This document shows, one piece after another, positions 58,319 through 64,000 of a stretch of 64,000 nt of DNA. How positions within the stretch are numbered: the stretch's first letter is position 1; every line of letters starts with the position of its first letter. Source of the stretch: Ligustrum vulgare (Eukaryota > Streptophyta > Magnoliopsida > Lamiales > Oleaceae); assembly GCA_963555705.1 (NCBI GenBank), contig OY743168.1, forward strand, positions 96,822,925 through 96,886,924. Reading direction: 5' to 3'. The position numbers and the translations under genes were made by a program. The notes under the pieces are model-generated. The model worked only from the letters and a program-made list of their open reading frames with translations. It was not told the origin of the DNA and ran no database searches.

Positions 58319-59038
58319 TGATGAGAACCGGGAAAGTCAAACATCGATGCGCAATTCTGTGGGACCCATGACGAGATTCGATGCTAAGGGGGTTCAAGAT
58401 TCGAGGCTAAACAAGTAATTAAAGTCAAGAAAAGCAAGCCGAGAATCAAGTTGGAGCCAAAAAGAAGAAGAAATTGGACTCAGCCAATTTTGGTAGACCG
58501 AAAGTCATTCCGGTAGACCGAAAGTCTGCAAAGATTTTTGAAGGCAGCCTCAGCCACATTTGACTGAGGCTTGGTCGACCGAAAGTCTCATTTCGGTATA
58601 CCGAAACACTCCGTTTCACAAAAACGGGGTTTTTGTTGCAATTTCCGAAATTACACCTTTTACCCATTTTGTACATTATATACACATTTCTTTTCATTTC
58701 AAACATAACTTGGATGTTCATTGTCATGCTCTTGAGAGGTTAGTCTAGAGAGACTCCTTTTTAGGTAAGGTTAAACCTCCTTTGTTCTTATATTTTTCTT
58801 GGAAGTTAATCAACTTTGCTTGAGCATTATTATTCTTGTATTGTTGTTTATTTTCTGTCACCTTGAAATTTGTTTGGTTGATACCCATTGAGCTAGGGTT
58901 TGTTAATCCTTGAATTTTGGGTTATATTTAAAATTGGGTTAAGGTGTTTATCCTTTATTTTACCACTTTAGCTTTCTTGGGTTTTGTATTAAATTGTTGT
59001 GGAAATTTTCGGTCAATATACCGAAGGGGTTCGCATCA
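58319..59038 (+). repeat. gypsy 5' LTR (720 bp)
   Basis: It matches 63036-63713. The extra length is a duplicated GTAGACCGAAAGTC segment near 58490-58600. Confidence 0.93.
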
Positions 59039-59040
59039 TT

Positions 59041-59052
59041 TGGTATCAGAGC
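59041..59052 (+). other. gypsy primer binding site
   Basis: TGGTATCAGAGC, initiator-Met type, two bases after the LTR. Confidence 0.9.
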
Positions 59053-60540
59053 TTGACTCTAATTTGGTAAACCTATCATTTACATTTGTTGTTGTTGTTA
59101 TTCCAAAAAAAAAAAGAAAAAAGAAAAAAGAAATTGGAAAATTTCATATGCTCATGAGTAATTCTTGATTCCTACATATTGGGTATATTTATTGTTGCAT
59201 TTGTTGGGGGTTTCCATTAGCCAAACACTTACAAAACCTACACTTTCCACTTGTATACTTAAAGTGTTTGATAAATTGTCCCAAAGAAAATACCCCATTC
59301 ATGCCTTATTATTCAATGTCCATAACTTGTTAATTACTTGGGGCTATCTAATTCCATTATTGAGATTGAATTATCAACATTATATCCCATATATCACTTG
59401 CTCCATACATTGGGTAATATTGATCATTCATTCCTTGCCATATTTGAGTTGTTGGGGGTATTCATTTATCCACATTAAAACCATTCAAGGCCACTTCAAG
59501 ATTGAGTACAAAGTGTTTGCTAAATTGTCTCATTGAAAATTTACACTCTTGTTCTTATTTGCCCTACATCTATGTCTTATCAAATATTTGTGGTTTGTTA
59601 ATCCCATTGCTAAAATTGTGTTCCTAGTATCTTATCCCACACAAATATTGTTCATTTTGAGTATAGCAAGCACAAAAATTATACTTGCTATTTGTGTCTA
59701 CTTATTCTAAATTCCTTCTTCCTTGTTTGTGATCTTTAACTTCACAATAATTATACTTTGTGGTTTAGTTGATTACCTTCCTTGGAGAACTTGAGAAAGG
59801 AGATTTTGAATGGAAAAAGGTAAGAGTGGTGAGCTCATTAGAGGGTAAAAGCCTAAATTGAGTGAAACACGAGTGAAAATTATTCTTGTGAGAACACTTT
59901 CATACTTGCACACCATGTCAAATTTCAATGCTCAAATTCAAGATTTGAAGTACTTGTTACAAAATATTTCAACCACCATGGCTAGACAAATGGAGAAAAG
60001 TGGGGGTGATTTGGAAAATTTAGGAATAAGAGGGGAGAGTACATCAACTATAGTGGTGAAGAAAAATGGGATGGTAGGAGAAGTTTGAGGGATAAATTTG
60101 GGAACATTGTGTATATGGATGGAAGTAGAAAACAAAGTGGGAGTTTGAATAGAAAAGAAGTTAGGGGTGAATGTGGGGATGTTTTGAGAAATGATGGGGA
60201 TGGTGAACAAAATGGGAGTTTGAATAGGAAAAAAAGAGAGTGGTTAGAAGGTAGGAGAAATGGAGTTGATGAAAATATTGATAGTGCGAGAATGCAAAAT
60301 TCATCACTCCATGGAATGGGTAAAAGTGGAGAAGTGGAAGAAGATTGGAGAATGGGTAGAAGATGAAGAGAATGGGTAGATAGGAGTGGAGATGAGATGG
60401 ATGAGAAGGTTGATATTGAGCAAATGAAGACTTCATCATTCCATAGGAGGGAAGGTAGTGAAAGTAGAGAAGTAGTGAAGGAGATAAATGCTAGGCCACC
60501 ACAATCTATGGGCCATACTAATGAGGTGGAGTAACATGGG
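59053..60540 (+). other. gypsy leader and possible gag remains
   Basis: Two diverged copies of a roughly 230-bp stretch (CATATTGGGTA...AGTGTTTG) lie at about 59170-59290 and 59400-59530. From 59810 on, short frames rich in Lys, Gly and Asn (such as QIQDLKYLLQNISTTMARQM) occupy the gag position but show no gag domain. Confidence 0.4.
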
Positions 60541-60567
60541 AAGGATAATTTCTACACTAAGTGCCTA

Positions 60568-61125
60568 GTGAGTGATAAACCTTGTAGTCTCATGATAGAT
60601 GGGGAGATTGACACTAATTTGGTGAGTGCTAGTAGGGTGGAGAAATTGAGGTTACCGGTTATGAAGCATCCTAGTCCTTACATATTGCAAAGGTTGAATG
60701 GCTATGGGGAGGTGAGAGTAAGTGAACAAGTTCTTCTTACTTTTCACATTGGTACTTATAGTGATCAAATATTATGTGATGTGGTTTCCTTACACACTAT
60801 TCACATAATTTTGGGGAGACCTTGGCAATGTGAGCGAAATGTGAATCTTGATAGGAGGAGGAACCGGTGTAGCTTCAAAATGAATGAAAAAAAGGTTGTG
60901 ATCCTATCTTTGAGCCCGGAAGAAGTATGCAAAGATCAAATGAAGCTCAAGAAGGAATTTGAGGAAGAAAAAGAGAAGGAGAAAGAAAAAGAAAAAGAAA
61001 AGGAAAAGGAAAAAGAAGAAAAAGAAAGGGAGAATAGTAGGAAAATAAAAAATAATTCAATTGAGAAAATTGAAGAAAGCAAAAATGAGAGTATGAGAGT
61101 TGGGGCCACGTCCCTAGAAAAATGA
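60568..61125 (+). pseudogene. gypsy retropepsin with charged tail
   Basis: A 185-codon open frame: LMIDGEIDTNLVSASRVEKL at the active site, HPSPYILQRLNGYGEVRVSE, then CDVVSLHTIHIILGRPWQ. These are the protease blocks of plant gypsy elements, and the same kind of protein is decayed at 9401-10360. The active site has DGE where family members carry DGG/DSG, so activity is doubtful. Residues about 130-155 are a run of alternating Glu and Lys. Confidence 0.75.
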
Positions 61126-61218
61126 GAGGCGATGAGGGTTGGAGCCACGACTCCAGAAAAAGGAGAGGTAAGAAAATAACTGAGAGTTGGGGTTCCTACC
61201 TCAGAAAAAGGTGAAGAA

Positions 61219-61982
61219 GTGATGAGTGCCACCAAAAAAATTGAGAGAAAAGATCACCCCAAAATGTTCTTTACTCTTGACTATTCTAACGCTTCCCTCC
61301 CTAGCTTGGTTACTTCTTTGTTGCAGGGGATCGTTAAGCATACTTATCAAAGCAACAAGGAGCTCCAAAGGCATGCCGTGTGGAAGAAATTCATGGAAAC
61401 ATTTTCCTACAACAACGAGTACAACCGAGGTAAAAAAAATGGGATAACCAATGCAACATTAGGAGGTATGCTCCTAACATTTCTTTGAATGCAAGGTTAT
61501 TGTGTTTTGAATACATTATTAGAGGGTTGTATGCTCTTGATGTAGATTTGACCAGTGTGTTGTTGACTTATGAAAATGTAACATGTGGTAAGGATCATTA
61601 TCATGATGAGTGCTTAATTTGTAAATGCAACTTGTTGCACGTGCCCAATTGCATAAGTACCAAATCGTTTTGTGAAAATGTTGCATATAGTACATTTCAT
61701 GGGCATGTTGAATCTTTATTTTGTGAAAATATGCTTGACGTGCATATTTGCTCTCTAAAGAAATTGCTAGTTAGGGGAGTCCATGGGAGAAATTTATTGA
61801 GATGTCTTGGTGATAATAGGACTTCACTTCTAACATTTATTGATGTCCCCTCATTTTATTTTGAACATGTTAAGGGCATGCATATTAATAATCCAAATTT
61901 GTTAAACATTTATGAATCATGTTGTGAGCGATATCTTGATGAATTCTATGGGCATGATAACTATTTGTTTTGAAAAATTGGA
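61219..61982 (+). pseudogene. gypsy interior with repeated integrase N-terminal fragments
   Basis: A short frame (61219-61488) of unknown origin is followed by 61485-61973. That frame contains two degraded repeats of the integrase H2C2 region (LLHVPNCIS and LDVHICSLKKLLVRGVHG). A third follows at 61990. Reverse transcriptase should lie here and is absent. Confidence 0.5.
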
Positions 61983-63038
61983 TTGTTTTTTTTTAAATGT
62001 GCCATGTGCAAATTGCCAATGAGAGAAGCACATGATCGTTGTTTGATGGGGAGATTTAAAATCAACGGGGTCTCAGGGGTATTATGTGATCAATTTTATT
62101 GGCCTAATTTAAAGATTGGTGTTGAAAATGTTTGCACTTATAATAAATACCGAACTTGCAAAATGGCTAAACTCAAGTTTTTGCCCCAAAAATTCCATTC
62201 ATATTTGTCCATCCTGAGTAAACCTTGGATTACTAATTCTATGAGTTTTATAGTAGGTTTACTTGGAACAAAGAAAGAAAATGATGCTATTTTTGCGTTT
62301 GTTGGCGGGAGTGTTAAAATGTTACATTTGATTGCATGCCACGAAACCAACAAGGTCATCAACATAGCTAATATTTTCTTTCGGGAAGTCGTGCATTTGC
62401 ACGAAGTTGGTGCTAATTTTATGGTTGTTAAATTTGCTTACAATTTAATTGCTCATCCCGTTAGAAAGTATTCTCCACTTAAAGTTGCTTGTAATTTTAA
62501 CCTATTAACTCTGTTGAGCTTTATGCATATGTTTATTGAAGAAAGAGTTGGTATAGGTGAGCACGAAAATGCACCTTTGGTTAAGCCCCTTTGCAGGATG
62601 CTCGGGCTTTCAATTGGGGAAATTGGTATGCAATGTGCTTCCAATACCAACCATGGCGGTAGGCATATTCCATTTAATCTGGGCGGCTGGATGTATTCCC
62701 ATTCGTGGAAGGAGCGACCCCCCGATCAAATAAAATCAAAATTGCTACTTTGCGGTGTTGCCATATCTCAAGCTTTTGGCAACGCCTACAAATTGATTTT
62801 GCACAATGAGTATGAAGTTTCAGTTACATTTATTGTGTCTAAATTTTCTATTTTTATTGTAGGTGTCGATTCGTGGTCGAATCTCTTTCGAGATGGAGGA
62901 GATGATGAGAATCGCGAAGGTCCAACTTCAACGCATGAACCTGTGATCCACAATGTTGCAAGATCAAAGTTCAAGGAGTCTCAGACAGTGCACTCAAGCA
63001 AGATTCGAGGTCGAATCCTTTTCAAGTGGGAGGGATGA
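61983..63038 (+). pseudogene. gypsy integrase, shortened
   Basis: A 351-codon open frame. LPMREAHDRCLMGRFKI is the H2C2 zinc region. WPNLKIGVENVCTYNKYRTC, SKPWITNSMSFIVGLLGTKK and ATIFAF-like NDAIFAFVGGSVKMLHLIAC are the start of the core, with the first catalytic Asp replaced (SMSF for MDF). FFREVVHLHEVGANF then joins directly to KFAYNLIAHPVRKYSPLKVA, so the second catalytic Asp and about 60 residues are deleted. The tail ends ILFKWEG at the purine tract. It is open but cannot be an active integrase. Confidence 0.8.
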
Positions 63039-63713
63039 TGAGAACCGAGAAAGTCAAACCTTGATGCGCAAGCCCGTGGGACCCATGACGAGATTCGATG
63101 CTAAGGGGGTTCAAGATTCGATGATAAACAAGTAATTAAAGTCAAGAAAAGCAAGTCGAGAATCAAGTTGGAGCCAAAAAGAAGAAGAAATTGGACTCAT
63201 CCAATTTCGGTCGACTGAAAGTCTGCAGAGATTTTTTAAGGCAGCCTCAGCCGCGTTTGGCTGAGACTTGGTCGACCGAAACACTCCGTTTCACAAAAAC
63301 GGGATTTTTGTTGCAATTTCCAAAATTACACCTTTTACCCATTTTGTACATTATATACACATTTCTTTTCATTTCAAACATAACTTGGTTGTTCATTGTC
63401 ATGCTCTTGAGAGCTTAGTCTAGAGAGACTCCTTTTGAGGTAAGGTTAAACCTCCTTTGTTCTTGTATTTTTCTTGGAAGTTAATCAACTTTGCTTGAGT
63501 ATTATTATTCTTGTATTGTTGTTTATTTTCCGTCACCTTGAAATTTGTTTGATTGATACACATTGGGCTAGGGTTTGTTAATCCTTGAATTTTGGGTTAG
63601 ATTTAAACTTGGGTTAAGGTATTTATCCTTTATTTTACCACTTTAGCTTTCTTGAATTTTGTATTAAATTGTTGTGAGAATTTTCGGTCAATATACCGAA
63701 AGGGTTCGCATCA
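63036..63713 (+). repeat. gypsy 3' LTR (678 bp)
   Basis: It is the partner of 58319-59038 and ends GGTTCGCATCA. Confidence 0.93.
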
Positions 63714-64000
63714 GATTTGCAGCTATCTTTTCTGCTTTCATAACCATAAGCGCGCATTTGACTATTTTCATAGTCCCATTTTGGACAAGGGTTTTGCACC
63801 CACTATTATCTAATTGTCCTAAAGATAATAGATTTTTCTTTAGGCCTTTCACATGTCGTACCTCGTGGATGGTGCGAACCATACCATCAAATATTTTTAA
63901 TTTGACGGTACCAATACTAGCAATCTCCGAGGCATGATCGTCTCCCATGAACACAGATCCTCCTGAGATAGGTTTATATTAATGGAACCATTCTCTCTGG
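63714..64000 (-). pseudogene. copia protease to GAG-pre-integrase relic, continues beyond the window
   Basis: On the minus strand it reads REWFH-stop-YKPISGGSVFMGDDHASEI, then GTVKLKIFDGMVRTIHEVRHV and LKKNLLSLGQLDNSGCK. The C-terminal end KAEKIAANL continues at 58318 with FMLKGDTLQEG once the gypsy element is taken out. An in-frame stop near 63973 shows it is broken. Confidence 0.88.

Larger units (their letters stand above)
58319..63713 (+). mobile_element. Ty3/gypsy retrotransposon inserted in the copia relic
   Basis: The LTRs are TGATGAGAACC..GGTTCGCATCA. The primer site TGGTATCAGAGC lies at 59041-59052 and the purine tract AAGTGGGAGGGA just before 63036. Flanks AATTT (58314-58318) and GATTT (63714-63718) are a 5-bp duplication with one change. 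The copia reading resumes across the gap (AANL/FMLKG). The interior has a protease relic and a shortened integrase but no reverse transcriptase. Confidence 0.92.

Noticed and set aside
61983..63038. Long open integrase-like frame as an active gene
   Set aside because: The first catalytic Asp is substituted and the region of the second is deleted.
1..64000. tRNA or rRNA genes
   Set aside because: No cloverleaf-like A/B-box pairs or rRNA-like conserved sequence were noticed by eye; a covariance-model scan was not possible.

Overview
The window reads as nuclear DNA of a flowering plant, most likely a eudicot. It is AT-rich, has spliced genes with GT..AG introns, and is packed with plant transposons: Ty1/copia, Ty3/gypsy including Athila, hAT, Stowaway and PIF-type MITEs, Helitron remains and a DUF1985 transposon-type gene. 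No bacterial, organellar or tRNA/rRNA features were seen. Every claim rests on reading the sequence; no database search was run.

Layout. 1-8.4 kb: a multi-exon DUF1985/Ulp1-type gene on the minus strand, running off the left edge, with an array of short dispersed repeats upstream of it. 8.4-11.7 kb: a complete small LTR retrotransposon (target duplication GCGGG) with a decayed protease frame. 12.0 and 14.3 kb: a hAT MITE and a Stowaway MITE. 14.8-18.0 kb: an intact four-exon GT14 glucuronosyltransferase gene (GlcAT14 type), the clearest ordinary host gene. 19.2-21.8 kb: a solo LTR (target duplication CATCA). 23.4-26.1 kb: small DNA transposons. 26.3-27.4 kb: an intact three-exon thaumatin-like (PR-5) gene. 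28.5-30.3 kb: a hAT-type element holding a PIF-like MITE and a Helitron helicase relic. 31.1-39.0 kb: an Athila element (target duplication TTGAG) inserted into a copia gag relic.

40.1-56.6 kb holds a second, broken thaumatin-like copy split by a 15.2-kb copia element (40949-56124, target duplication CAACC). That copia is itself split by an 8.9-kb Ty3/gypsy derivative (45310-54236, target duplication AATAT) with two nearly identical 2139-bp LTRs. 57-64 kb: a copia relic on the minus strand interrupted by a gypsy element (58319-63713).

The most striking content is inside the youngest element, 45310-54236. Almost all of its gag-pol is gone, and it instead carries, antisense to its own transcription, two intact intronless genes. 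One is a 183-residue protein with a basic patch and Cys4 finger, resembling the small cysteine-rich proteins of carlavirus-type plant RNA viruses. The other is a full-length LONELY GUY (LOG) cytokinin-activating enzyme with its active-site motifs kept. Each has its own TTTAAATAG box upstream, and the LOG gene is followed by three imperfect hairpin-forming repeats. A retroelement, or a viral segment lodged in one, that carries a cytokinin activator plus a possible silencing suppressor is the best candidate here for an undescribed system. The joint function is inference.
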